Assembly (NCBI RefSeq): GCF_024807225.1 | Contig: NZ_JANUCO010000001.1 | Location: forward strand, 1,798,001 to 1,862,000 | Length of the DNA: 64,000 nt | DNA from: Chryseobacterium ginsenosidimutans | Lineage (GTDB): Bacteria > Bacteroidota > Bacteroidia > Flavobacteriales > Weeksellaceae | Direction of reading: 5' to 3' | Shown here: positions 10,801 to 19,071 of the stretch, piece after piece | How positions within the stretch are numbered: the stretch's first letter is position 1 | Layout of the letters: every line of letters starts with the position of its first letter | Position numbers and translations under genes: made by a program | Notes under the pieces: model-generated | What the model was told of the DNA's origin: nothing | Databases searched by the model: none | Seen by the model: the letters and a program-made list of their open reading frames with translations, nothing else

Positions 10801-12750
10801 GCGGGAACAGGAGTTTATCCTTTTGCTACAGGAACATCAACAGCTTTTGTTGCAAGAAATCTTTACTTGAACCAAACAACAGCCGCGACTACTGGTGGTA
10901 AAATAGCCGTTCAGTATAATGATGTTGCAGGAACAAATGTTGTAAGCATTGTAGACGGAGCTTACACTGTAGATACACAAGCAAAATCTAATTGGGTTGT
11001 TTCTCAATCAGGGATTACAGGAACATCTGCTTATAGTATGGCTATAAACGGACAAAGTATTTATGGTGCTGCTAATGGAAATAGTAGAATAACTTTAGCA
11101 TCAGCTCCAGCTTTAGGAACACACCAAACAGGAACAACGTATGTAAATGCACAAAGAACAGCTGTCCCATTAGCTAATTTGGGTAATACTTACTATTTAG
11201 GTATTGCAGCTTCGGATATTCCTTTTGTATCTGTAGTAAATGGCGATTGGGGTTCTGGTGCTACTTGGAACAAAGGAACAGTACCTGCTTGTACGGATAT
11301 AGTTCAAATTGCAACGGGCACTACAGTAACCGTAAACTCAGCAGGAAGTGTTTCTAAAAATGTTACTATAAATACAGGAGGAACATTGGTAAATGCTTCT
11401 GGAGATCTAACAGTAGGTTGTACATTGAATAATAATTTCCTTACAAATAACGGGACATTGACTGTTTCTGGTGGTATTTTGAACATTAATGGAAACTTAT
11501 TAAATAATTCAACTTCTACATTCAACCAGTCTGGTGGAGATATTAATATTGATGGTAATGCTGCTGGTGTAGCTGCAAATAGTGTGGCTACTGGAACTAC
11601 TATAGCAAGATTTAATAGTAATTTAGTGAATTTAACAGGAGGTAATTTAACTATAGTTGATCCTCACGTTGGAACTTCAACTTCTGATTATTCATTAGGT
11701 TTCAACAATGCTTCTTATGCAAATGCAACTGTAGCGCATACGCTTAAAATTGGAAATGGTATATCTACAGATGTAACAACCAATACGGGAGGTTTCATTC
11801 TTGATCCTTATTTGTCTTCTGCAAGATTAAATTTTGGAAATATAATAGTGAATGGAGCATCTGCTACAGGAAATAGATTTATAACATTACCGGAAGGAAT
11901 AGGTATGTTGGGTGATTTAACCATTAATGCTAATTCTGAGATTAGATTTACAGGATTGTATCTTAATACTATAGGTGGTAATCTAATTAATAATGGAATT
12001 TTGGTTTCTAATGTAGTGAATCTAGCTTTAGCTAAGCCAAATGCGACTTCTGTTGCCATAGATCCTAATCCAAATGCACAAAGCATTTCTGGAACGGGTG
12101 TATTTAGTAATGCAGTTGCTAGTCCTTCAGCTAATTTAGCAAACCTTATAGTTAATAATTCGAATGCAATAGGGGTAACTTTAAATGTGCCTATTTCGGT
12201 AAGCGGTACATTAACTTTAACCCAAGGTTTTGTAAATACCACAAATACTAATTTATTGACATTAGGAACGGCAACGGCAGCAGGTACATTATCTGGAGGT
12301 AGTGCAACTGCTTATGTAAAAGGTCCTTTTGCGAGAACAATTGCAAATGCAAATGCTGCTACTAGTTATATATTATATCCTGTAGGTAAAACGGCGTATG
12401 CTCCAATTTCATTGGCACCAGCAACTACTGCGATAGCTAATATGAAAGCAGAGGCATTTGATACTAACTCAGGAACAACATCTACTACGATCCAAAATTT
12501 ATCTGCGACAAGAAGATGGGAAGCGCCTTTAGTATCTGGTACGTTCTCAACAATTAATGTAAGATTAGGAGATAATGCAATTACAAATGTTAATTTCCCG
12601 GTAATTGCACCAACTGCAAGTGGAATGTATGATAGTTTATTTGGTACTACGGGTACTTATGCCGCTGGTACACCAAATACTACACAGTCTACTACAGCAT
12701 TGGCAACTGCTAATTATACAGGTTTTCTATCTTATGCAGAAATAGCTGCT
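7858..12750 (+). repeat. three long internal repeats coding for about 540 residues each
   Basis: Units run roughly 7915-9600, 9601-11220 and 11221-12750. They share the order: W-rich start, NTGGTL, LTVGCT plus NN (units 2 and 3), GTLxVSGG, NxDGNxAG, SVA(S/T)GT, VDPH, QxxSGxGVF, and a closing GLVNTGANT-like segment. The third unit is shortened at its end before the sorting domain. Units are similar in protein but have diverged in DNA. Confidence 0.8.
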
Positions 12751-13005
12751 GTACTTGGTACGAGCGAAACGGTATCTACTAAAGGAATAAAAGTATATCC
12801 AAACCCATTTGCTGATGTATTAAATATTTCAGATGTGAAAGATGTAAAATCAATTTCAATTGTTGATATCGCGGGAAGATTAGTAAAAACTATAGAAAAA
12901 CCAAGTTCAACACTTCATTTAGGAGAATTGAACTCAGGTATGTACATAATTATTTTAAATATGAATGACGGTTCTAAGCAAACAGTCAAAGCAATTAAAA
13001 AATAA
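7858..13005 (+). CDS. giant secreted T9SS type A protein with three internal repeats
   Basis: 1715 residues. It has a signal peptide (MKKAYLWLLLICSFATMKAQ) and a C-terminal T9SS type A sorting domain starting near VYPNPFADVLNIS and ending in KQTVKAIKK. The body is rich in G, T, S, N and A and consists of three repeats starting near residues 20, 581 and 1121 (period about 540). Each begins with a W-rich start (GSWGT, GPWESTSTW, GDWGSGATW), passes through GG(T/S)L and NGNLLNN-like short repeats that suggest a beta-helix or filamentous fold, then a conserved VDPH. No catalytic motif is visible. A role as adhesin or surface-layer protein is inference. It has its own terminator and is first of three tandem type A genes. 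Confidence 0.85.
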   Translation: MKKAYLWLLLICSFATMKAQTTYYSKASATDFTAVGSWGTATDGTGTSPTSISNADNFVIQNASAMTLPGNASVRQLTITSGSLTVAANTLTVSKVGTFDSTLSTVGGTLNVSGGNIVVNGNFNLGTGGKLNQSGGTISVDGNNAGSATGSVASGTFIVSFAPTANTDVNLTGGMFTIVDPHYTTTYTFQVTAPTAGAISATGTHTFKFGDGISTDNGGTNGFNFYGWNGTGIFKFKNVILETVTGGTNRFLFMNGTYFNTVINGDLTINSGAEFRNSGSSATTGASYFSGNIINNGTFTSLGTVFFADATSATSTSLTVSPSTNAQTVSGSGVFRNLTTGPTANFTSINVNNTSSTGVTFGDANSLLNGTNTGTASGTLTFTNGLVNTGANTFVLGVSGTTVGTLTYTAGGFASGSTFSRWFGTTGSGTTIAAATIPTAGAGTYPFVTGSAGFYNANHFHRATAALTTAGQMAVKFNGVTGTSAIAPLTEGSLTYDRQTNANWVVTTSAGYTSSATHAFAVQGQGTYTAVSANVAILNNGALVGTAQAGTNQPMGQRTAVPVANIAATYTLASIASEAPIESAQSGPWESTSTWVGGVVPSCANASILSGHTVTVSAATTATPNNIIINTGGTLSATGGSLTVGCTNKNNYINNNGTLSVSGGNLVVNGNINNVSGSTFAQTGGNINVDGNDAGATATSVASGTNIVNIATGNVTLTGGTMTLVDPHAANSTTSYAFSYSGGTAIDNTVGWTLKFGDGSSADAGGTTATASAAGGFIWNNAGSKIYFDNVIIDGASGTNRYVSNSSTTIGINTLTINANGEFRMPTSGISIAGNFTNNGTFTHTASTLNFQNFKNATASASTTPQTVSGSGVFRNNIVTASSTANFTSVAINNSSSTGVTFANANSLLSGANTGTVSGTLTMTTGFVNTGANTFVLGISAASNGTLSYAAGGFATGSTFARWWPTTTGGATIAASTTPSGAGTGVYPFATGTSTAFVARNLYLNQTTAATTGGKIAVQYNDVAGTNVVSIVDGAYTVDTQAKSNWVVSQSGITGTSAYSMAINGQSIYGAANGNSRITLASAPALGTHQTGTTYVNAQRTAVPLANLGNTYYLGIAASDIPFVSVVNGDWGSGATWNKGTVPACTDIVQIATGTTVTVNSAGSVSKNVTINTGGTLVNASGDLTVGCTLNNNFLTNNGTLTVSGGILNINGNLLNNSTSTFNQSGGDINIDGNAAGVAANSVATGTTIARFNSNLVNLTGGNLTIVDPHVGTSTSDYSLGFNNASYANATVAHTLKIGNGISTDVTTNTGGFILDPYLSSARLNFGNIIVNGASATGNRFITLPEGIGMLGDLTINANSEIRFTGLYLNTIGGNLINNGILVSNVVNLALAKPNATSVAIDPNPNAQSISGTGVFSNAVASPSANLANLIVNNSNAIGVTLNVPISVSGTLTLTQGFVNTTNTNLLTLGTATAAGTLSGGSATAYVKGPFARTIANANAATSYILYPVGKTAYAPISLAPATTAIANMKAEAFDTNSGTTSTTIQNLSATRRWEAPLVSGTFSTINVRLGDNAITNVNFPVIAPTASGMYDSLFGTTGTYAAGTPNTTQSTTALATANYTGFLSYAEIAAVLGTSETVSTKGIKVYPNPFADVLNISDVKDVKSISIVDIAGRLVKTIEKPSSTLHLGELNSGMYIIILNMNDGSKQTVKAIKK

Positions 13006-13026
13006 TCAATTTTAACCTTTAATTAG

Positions 13027-13059
13027 AATAGCGGCCAATTTTGGTCGCTATTTTTTTTG
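13027..13059 (+). terminator. intrinsic terminator after the 1715-residue gene
   Basis: ATAGCGGCCAA and TTGGTCGCTAT pair with one mismatch and are followed by a run of T. Similar hairpins follow the next two genes. Confidence 0.85.
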
Positions 13060-13335
13060 TTATGTTATGAATAGTTAATTTTTTTAAGCAAGCTTTTATT
13101 AAGTATTAAAATCAGGAATAAATCCTCTAATATTGATAAATTTTTAAATTATTGATTATTAATTTCTTGCGTTTTTATATTTAATTATTATTTTTTCAAT
13201 AAAAAGTGAATTTTCATGTGTTTTTTTTAAATAAAATTGATTTAAAGCCTGTTTGATTCTTTGTATTTGTGATATTTTAGGATTTTTATGAAAATTGATT
13301 TGTAAATTTATAACCCTAATTTTATTTAACTAACA
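13060..13335. other. gene-free AT-rich spacer with a shared leader
   Basis: No ORF is supportable here. The last 30 bases before the ATG (ACCCTAATTTTATTTAACTAA) resemble those before the first gene of the cluster (ACCCTCTAATTTTAATTTAACTAA), so the two genes share an untranslated leader and perhaps a promoter type. The best -7 candidates (TAAATTTA here) match TAnnTTTG only partly. Confidence 0.5.
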
Positions 13336-15564
13336 ATGAAAAAACTTTTACTAGCGTGTATGATGGCTCTCGGAATAGGAGCATCAGCGCAAATTTCTTA
13401 CACCTACGGGTGGGATTCTTCCGGCTTAGGCTCTTGGACGACAACTGGTTCTGGGACTTTCAGCAGAAGTACTACAACACCTTGTAACGGAGCAGGAAGT
13501 GTAAGGGCAAATAATTATTATGCCGCATCTTCTTACCTTGTTTCACCAGCACTTACAGGAACCAACGGAGGCGATCTTACGGTTGGTTTTTCTTATAAAG
13601 TCACGCAGTATTCTGCTAATACAACAGGAGCGGCTTCTGCAGATTTTGGAGTGATTAATTTGCAATGGTCAACCTCTGCTTCCGGTCCTTGGACGAATGC
13701 CTATACAATCGACAGCAGCACCCATGTTGTTTCTGCATCTTGTGCTACTAAAACAGCTACTATTTCCGGTTTGCCTGCATCTGGGAATGTTTATCTTAGA
13801 TTAGAAGCCAAATCTGGATTATCTACTTCAGATAACTATGTTTATTTTGATGATGTAACTGTTTCTCAGGGTGCAGCGCCTTCATGTCTGCCGCCTTCAG
13901 TTCCTACAGCATCAAATATTACTTTAGCTTCAGCTGATGTTTCTTGGATGGCACCAACTTCGGTACCGGGTTCAGGATATGAATATTACTTATCAACATC
14001 TAATACAAGCCCGACTTCAGCAACGCCCGCAACGGGAACTTCTGCTGCGACAACTAAAAGCTTAAGCGGTTTAACGGGGAATACTTTATATTATATTTGG
14101 GTAAGATCTGTTTGTTCTACAACAGATAAAAGTGCTTGGTCTCAAGCAGGAAGCTTTGTTACAGGATATTGTTTACCAACAGGAGGAACAGGTTCTACTT
14201 CTTATTATCTGAAAACCATTAGCACAACCGGAGCTCTTACCAATTTGTCGTATTCGGCAAATTCTTATTTAGCTTATGTGAATAATTCTGCAACTACTTT
14301 CTCAAGTTATCCGGGAGGTACATTTAATTATTCTCTGGCAAACTCTAACTCATCGACATGTTATTTCTATATCTGGGTAGATTGGAATAACGATTTAGAT
14401 TTTGAAGATGCAGGAGAAGCTATATTGGCAACAACTACTTATTCTGCAACAAATTCGGGAACAATTACAATTCCTGCTGGTCAGGCTTTAGGTTCTTACA
14501 GAGTAAGAATTGGTGAGTCGGAATCTGGAGCGATTACAAGCTGTGGTCCTTCTGCATATGGAAATTATGTAGATTATACACTTAGTATAGTTGCAGCTCC
14601 TACCTGTATAGCTCCTTCCGCAGGTACAATTGCTAATATTACAACAAGTGGAGCAGATGTTTCATGGACGGCACCTGCAACAGCACCTGCAAATGGTTAT
14701 GATCTTTATTACAGTACAAGCAGCACGGCGCCTACTTCTACAAGTACTCCTAATTATGCAAATATTAGCGGAACTACTAAAACATTGTCGGGGCTTACAT
14801 CATCTACATCATATTATGTTTGGATAAGATCAAGCTGTACAGCTACTGATAAAAGTGCTTGGGCAGGTCCATACCTGTTCTCAACAAGTATTACAAATGA
14901 TAATTGTGGTTCTCCGGTGCCTTTAACAATAGGAGCTTCATTTGCTTCAAATGCAATCGTCGCTACAAATATTGGTTCTACGATAGACGAAACACCGTTG
15001 TCTTGCCAGACAAATGCTAACAATAATGTTTGGTATTCGGTGGTTGTTCCGCCTTCAGGAAACCTTACTATTGAAACTAAAGCTGTTGCAGGTTCTACAT
15101 ATACGGATTCGGTTATTAACGCGTTTTCGGGAAGTTGTGGTGCATTAACAGGAGTAGGTTGTGACGATGATAGCGGAGATGATGCTTTTTCTAAATTAGT
15201 TTTAACAGGGCAAACTCCGGGAGCTACATTATTAGTAAGTGTTTGGAGATGGAGTAATAGCAGTGTATTTGATGGTCAATTCCAAGTTTCTGCTTATGAC
15301 TCAAGTCTTTTAGCAACAAACGAAGTAAAAGATGCTAAAAATAATATCAAAGTTTATCCAAACCCATTCTCGGATGTTATTACTATTTCTGATATTAAAA
15401 ATGTTAAAAATGTTTTCGTATCTGATATTTCAGGAAGATTGGTGAAAACAATAGCAAATCCTTCTTCATCTCTTCAGTTAGGAGAGCTTAAACAGGGAAT
15501 GTATCTATTAACTTTAGAAATGAAAGACGGTTCTAAGCAAACGATAAAAACAATCAAAAAGTAA
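13336..15564 (+). CDS. secreted T9SS type A protein with fibronectin III and GEVED-like domains
   Basis: 742 residues. Signal peptide MKKLLLACMMALGIGASAQ. An N-terminal beta-sandwich region (about 25-180) precedes two fibronectin type III-like domains; each begins with C-(L/I)-(P/A)-P and ends with S-A-W. Between them lies a GEVED-like region with WVDWNNDLDFEDAGE and YRVRIGESESGA. A further domain starts at NDNCGSPVPL with GCDDDSGDD, which may bind calcium. The type A sorting domain begins near VYPNPFSDVITIS. Fibronectin and GEVED modules are typical of secreted Bacteroidetes enzymes and adhesins, but no protease or glycosidase domain is seen, so a binding role is the likelier reading. Confidence 0.85.
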   Translation: MKKLLLACMMALGIGASAQISYTYGWDSSGLGSWTTTGSGTFSRSTTTPCNGAGSVRANNYYAASSYLVSPALTGTNGGDLTVGFSYKVTQYSANTTGAASADFGVINLQWSTSASGPWTNAYTIDSSTHVVSASCATKTATISGLPASGNVYLRLEAKSGLSTSDNYVYFDDVTVSQGAAPSCLPPSVPTASNITLASADVSWMAPTSVPGSGYEYYLSTSNTSPTSATPATGTSAATTKSLSGLTGNTLYYIWVRSVCSTTDKSAWSQAGSFVTGYCLPTGGTGSTSYYLKTISTTGALTNLSYSANSYLAYVNNSATTFSSYPGGTFNYSLANSNSSTCYFYIWVDWNNDLDFEDAGEAILATTTYSATNSGTITIPAGQALGSYRVRIGESESGAITSCGPSAYGNYVDYTLSIVAAPTCIAPSAGTIANITTSGADVSWTAPATAPANGYDLYYSTSSTAPTSTSTPNYANISGTTKTLSGLTSSTSYYVWIRSSCTATDKSAWAGPYLFSTSITNDNCGSPVPLTIGASFASNAIVATNIGSTIDETPLSCQTNANNNVWYSVVVPPSGNLTIETKAVAGSTYTDSVINAFSGSCGALTGVGCDDDSGDDAFSKLVLTGQTPGATLLVSVWRWSNSSVFDGQFQVSAYDSSLLATNEVKDAKNNIKVYPNPFSDVITISDIKNVKNVFVSDISGRLVKTIANPSSSLQLGELKQGMYLLTLEMKDGSKQTIKTIKK

Positions 15565-15590
15565 TTTTTAATACCTATTATAGATAATTA

Positions 15591-15622
15591 TAGCGGCTAA
15601 TTTATTAGTCGCTATTTTTTTT
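15591..15622 (+). terminator. intrinsic terminator after the 742-residue gene
   Basis: TAGCGGCTAAT and ATTAGTCGCTA form a stem with one mismatch, then a run of eight T. It closely resembles the terminator at 13027. Confidence 0.85.
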
Positions 15623-15701
15623 ATTAAAAAATAAATTATTAATGCTCATATTTAATTTTTATTACTAATTTAGTAACTCAATCAGCAAAATATATTAGTT
15701 T

Positions 15702-17675
15702 ATGACAAAATTTCTACTCTCATGCTTATTATTCATAAGCATGGCTCTTTCTGCTCAAATAAATTTGGGTACAGGAAGCACAGATGTTGGAGCGGCTCCA
15801 ATTAGTACGTATTACGGATATTCGTATGTGCAACAGATTTTTACAAAACAGGAAATCAATGCCAATGCCGCAGGAAACATTACCGGACTCAAATTCTACA
15901 TCGATCCGGCTATGTCTATCGCAAACTCTTCACAGTGGGTCGTATATCTCGGACTTACCACAAAAACATCATTCACAACAGATTCAGACTGGGTTCCTCT
16001 TGCACAGTTAACGCAGGTTTTTTCGGGAACTGTCACCAATGCCAACGGAGTAATCGAGGTTACTTTTGCAACCCCTTTTCCTTATGACAATACGTCTAAT
16101 TTAGTAGTTGCCGCAGAAGAAAACTCGGCAGGTTATGATGATAATGACTACGATGAAGCGATGTATGTGTATTCTGGGGCGCAAAATTCTAGCCTTTATT
16201 ACAAAAATGACTATACAGATCCGGATCCTGCATCACCACCACCAACGGATGGGAATTTAGTGAATTACAAATCGGTAATTACTATTGAAGGTCTTGCGCC
16301 CAACCCTATTCCTGCTTGTCCGTTGATTACATATCCAAGTAATAATGCGACATTTGTTCCTTTAACTTCAACACTTAACTGGAACAATTCTTCTGGCGCT
16401 ACAGGTTATAAAGTTTCCATAGGAACCACTTCCGGTGGAACGGATGTAGCCAATCAGGTAGCCGTCACTACAAATAGTTTTACCCCTTCAACACCATTTG
16501 CTCCGGGCGTAATCCTTTATCTTAAAGTAATAGCAGTCGGTCCCGGAGGTGAATCTGCAGGATGTACCGAAATAATGTTTACAACCGCACCGCCGCCGCC
16601 AACAAACGATGAATGCGCAACAGCAACGGGCTTAACAGTAAACCCCGATCTGAATTGCGGAACCGTAACTTCAGGATACACCATCGGAGCTACAGATTCA
16701 GGAACAGTTCCGGATCCTTGTTATGGAAATCCGGATGATGATGTCTGGTTTAAGTTTGTGGCAACAGCAACGACTCATAAAATTTCTCTGTTAAATATAC
16801 AGGCTGTAGGAACTTATACCGGTGATACGGATACTTACTTCCAGGTTTTCAGTGGTGGATGTGGAGCGTTATCAAGTGTTCTGTGTTCAGATCCTGAATC
16901 TAGTTTAGTAACAGGTCTTACAGTAGGAGAAACTTATTGGATAAGAGTATATAGCTATAATGACATAGGAAGCCATCAGAGTTTTGATATCTGTGTAGGA
17001 ACATTACCGCCGCCGCCTGCAAATGACGAATGTTTCGGTGCATTGGCTGCAACGGTTATTCCATATACTTATGTGCAAAATGACGGTGGAGGAGCTACCA
17101 ATAACGCAGGAATGATTACCTCTTGCAGCGATGAAATGAACGACGGAACATGGTTCAGCTTTATAGGAGACGGTGATACATTTAATATCACGGTAACAAT
17201 GCCTGCAGGAAGCGATTTTGATCCTCAGATAGGAGTTTACAGCGGACTTTGCTCTAGTTTATCATGTGAAAATACAGTTGATAACGCAGGACAAGGACAA
17301 ACTGAAACCATTTCTATTCCTACACTTTCAGGAAATACGTATTATGTAAACGTTGGTAATTACAGTGGATGGTCTGATGAACTGGAAGGAACATTCACCA
17401 TTAATATCAACAAAAATACGTTAGGAACTGCTGATGTTAAAGCCAATAAAAACAATATCAAGCTATATCCGAATCCTTTCACGGATGTATTGAATATTTC
17501 AGATGCAACCAATGTAAAATCGGTTTCTGTTTCTGATGTTTCCGGAAGATTGGTAAGAGTGATCGATAATCCTGGTTCTACGCTTCATTTAGGAGAATTA
17601 AAACAAGGCATGTATTTAATGAGTCTTACCATGAAAGATGGTTCTAAACAGACGATTAAGACCATTAAAAAATAA
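15702..17675 (+). CDS. secreted T9SS type A multidomain protein
   Basis: 657 residues. Signal peptide MTKFLLSCLLFISMALSAQ. The N-terminal module (about 20-205) resembles domains found beside fibronectin repeats in other T9SS cargo. A fibronectin-like domain follows (about 208-300, starting CPLITYPSNNATFVPL). Two related modules then begin with NDEC (NDECATATGL and NDECFGALAA) and include VWFKF or TWFSF and Y(F/I)xVxSGxC motifs, joined by proline linkers PPPPTN and PPPPAN. The type A sorting domain is almost the same as in the preceding gene and ends KQTIKTIKK. No catalytic motif is visible. It closes the tandem type A cluster and has its own terminator. Confidence 0.84.
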   Translation: MTKFLLSCLLFISMALSAQINLGTGSTDVGAAPISTYYGYSYVQQIFTKQEINANAAGNITGLKFYIDPAMSIANSSQWVVYLGLTTKTSFTTDSDWVPLAQLTQVFSGTVTNANGVIEVTFATPFPYDNTSNLVVAAEENSAGYDDNDYDEAMYVYSGAQNSSLYYKNDYTDPDPASPPPTDGNLVNYKSVITIEGLAPNPIPACPLITYPSNNATFVPLTSTLNWNNSSGATGYKVSIGTTSGGTDVANQVAVTTNSFTPSTPFAPGVILYLKVIAVGPGGESAGCTEIMFTTAPPPPTNDECATATGLTVNPDLNCGTVTSGYTIGATDSGTVPDPCYGNPDDDVWFKFVATATTHKISLLNIQAVGTYTGDTDTYFQVFSGGCGALSSVLCSDPESSLVTGLTVGETYWIRVYSYNDIGSHQSFDICVGTLPPPPANDECFGALAATVIPYTYVQNDGGGATNNAGMITSCSDEMNDGTWFSFIGDGDTFNITVTMPAGSDFDPQIGVYSGLCSSLSCENTVDNAGQGQTETISIPTLSGNTYYVNVGNYSGWSDELEGTFTININKNTLGTADVKANKNNIKLYPNPFTDVLNISDATNVKSVSVSDVSGRLVRVIDNPGSTLHLGELKQGMYLMSLTMKDGSKQTIKTIKK

Positions 17676-17696
17676 TTTATATTATTAAAACATTAG

Positions 17697-17729
17697 AGAC
17701 GATCAGTTTTTGGTCGTCTCTTTTTTTTG
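17697..17729 (+). terminator. intrinsic terminator after the 657-residue gene
   Basis: GAGACGA and TCGTCTC pair around GATCAGTTTTTGG-type loop sequence and are followed by eight T. Related in layout to the two upstream terminators. Confidence 0.85.
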
Positions 17730-17934
17730 AAGGTAGTTTAAATGTAATTCAAACGTTTTAAAATTATATGGAATAAAAATATAATCTTTGCGTCAAAAAT
17801 AATAGTGAATTCCATTTGAAAGAAGCCTAAGTCTTTCGATACAAAACTTTTATTCTCAAGAAAACAGAAAAACTATATTTCAAACGGGATTACAAAAATT
17901 TGTAATGTGAATTGTAAACAGGCTCTAAAAGCAA
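17730..17934. other. gene-free spacer holding a solitary IS end
   Basis: No ORF is supported. A TAnnTTTG-like box (TAATCTTTG around 17780) has no gene behind it. Bases 17915-17927 (GTAAACAGGCTCT and then AA) match the right end of the IS5 element at 49276-50133 over TAAACAGGCTC plus the TAA target site. No partner end or transposase is near, so it may be a relic or chance. Confidence 0.4.
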
Positions 17935-17959
17935 AAAGACGGTAAAATTTACCGTCTTT
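17935..17959 (-). terminator. terminator after the 52-residue membrane protein gene
   Basis: AAAGACGGTAAA and TTTACCGTCTTT form a 12-bp stem with almost no loop. The minus-strand transcript ends in a T run (complement of AAAAA at 17933-17937). Confidence 0.75.
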
Positions 17960-17979
17960 CTTATTGCAAAGTTTTAATT

Positions 17980-18138
17980 TTATTTGTTTGGAACAGGTTG
18001 TAGGTCTCCCGTAGTCATATGTTCAAAAACAGTCGGGAAAAACATGGCGAGGATAAAATAGATGATAATCATTAATACAACTAAAGCAAAAAGTATAATG
18101 ACTAAACTGTTCGGCTTATTTTTCTTTTGTGGTTCCAT
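17980..18138 (-). CDS. small single-pass membrane protein, 52 residues
   Basis: The minus strand from ATG at 18138 to TAA at 17980 codes MEPQKKNKPN, then a strongly hydrophobic segment (about 11-34, SLVIILFALVVLMIIIYFI), then a short tail ending LQPVPNK. The lysine-rich N-terminus and single helix suggest a small inner-membrane protein with the N-terminus in the cytoplasm. It lies 43 bases after the stop of the potassium channel gene on the same strand and is followed by a good hairpin terminator, so the two are probably cotranscribed. No known family is recognised. An accessory role to the channel is only a guess from position. The codon pattern and terminator make it likely to be real despite its size. 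Confidence 0.7.
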   Translation of the reverse strand: MEPQKKNKPNSLVIILFALVVLMIIIYFILAMFFPTVFEHMTTGDLQPVPNK

Positions 18139-18181
18139 GATATTGTGGTATTTGGTTAATAGATTACATTACTATTTACTA

Positions 18182-19009
18182 CTAAGCTAATTTCTTGCCA
18201 CATTGTTTACAAAACCTTGCATCGTCATCAATATCCTCATTTCCGCAGCGTTCGCAGATCTTTTCTAGGTTTTGTCTTTTGTTTCTCATTTCGGCAGTTA
18301 CAATTCCCGTAGGAACAGCAATAATAGAATAACCGGCCAACATTAAAATAACAGCAAAGAATTTCCCCATCGGTGTAATCGGGGAAACATCACCATAACC
18401 CACCGTTGTCACCGTGACAACCGCCCAGTAAATTGCCTGCGGAATGGTTTCAAATCCCTTTCTTCCGCCTTCTACCATAAACATCAGCGAACCGACGATC
18501 ACAGAGAAAATAATTAAAAATAAAAGGAAAATATAGATCTTTCTCGAACTGTTTTTTAAAGCTCTTACAATGACAGTACCATCATTCATAAAATCCAGAA
18601 GATTAAAAACCCTGAAAACTCTTAACATTCTCAGCATTCTGAAGATCAGGAAATATTTTGTCACCGGAAAAATAAAGCTCAGGAAAAAAGGAACAAGCGC
18701 CAAAAAATCAATAATTCCGAAAAAACTGAAAATGTAATGCTTTTTATTTTTAATAACAGCAATTCTCGACCCGTATTCTGCTGTAAAAAATAAGGAAATT
18801 ACCCATTCTGAAATAATGAAAGTATAATGAAATCTTTTGTCTAGTTTAGGCACACTTTCCATCATGATGATAAAAGTGCTGATGAGAATTAAGGATAATA
18901 AAACAATATCGAACAGCTTTCCGAGCTTGGTGTCGGATCTGTAAATGATTCGGTAAAGATGTCTTTTCCAGAGCGAGTCTCCCGGAACAAGGTTGTGCTC
19001 TTTTTCCAT
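18182..19009 (-). CDS. voltage-gated-type potassium channel with C-terminal zinc ribbon
   Basis: 275-residue ion-transport-family protein of the six-helix Kv type. Hydrophobic segments S1-S3 lie at about 32-110. S4 has arginines spaced three apart (FRMLRMLRVFRVF, about 123-135). The pore helix leads into the potassium filter TTVGYGD (201-207), then S6. The C-terminus, CERCG...CKQCGKK, holds four cysteines (C252, C255, C267, C270) in two CxxC pairs, a short zinc ribbon. Function: selective potassium flux across the inner membrane, with possible gating through the cytoplasmic ribbon. A small membrane protein gene follows at 18138. It is transcribed divergently from the nif3-like gene across about 60 bases. 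Confidence 0.9.
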   Translation of the reverse strand: MEKEHNLVPGDSLWKRHLYRIIYRSDTKLGKLFDIVLLSLILISTFIIMMESVPKLDKRFHYTFIISEWVISLFFTAEYGSRIAVIKNKKHYIFSFFGIIDFLALVPFFLSFIFPVTKYFLIFRMLRMLRVFRVFNLLDFMNDGTVIVRALKNSSRKIYIFLLFLIIFSVIVGSLMFMVEGGRKGFETIPQAIYWAVVTVTTVGYGDVSPITPMGKFFAVILMLAGYSIIAVPTGIVTAEMRNKRQNLEKICERCGNEDIDDDARFCKQCGKKLA

Positions 19010-19071
19010 TTTTAATGTTTTTCTAAAATTAATAAATTATCCCTACTTTCGTGACAAACATACAGAATAAA

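Noticed and set aside
7926..12242. Several minus-strand frames inside the 1715-residue gene
   Set aside because: Valine- and proline-rich shadows produced by the biased codons of a T/G/A-rich repeat protein; no signals of their own.
13240..13260. AAAGCCTGTTTGA resembling the IS5 end
   Set aside because: Only about nine bases match and no TAA target site follows; treated as chance.
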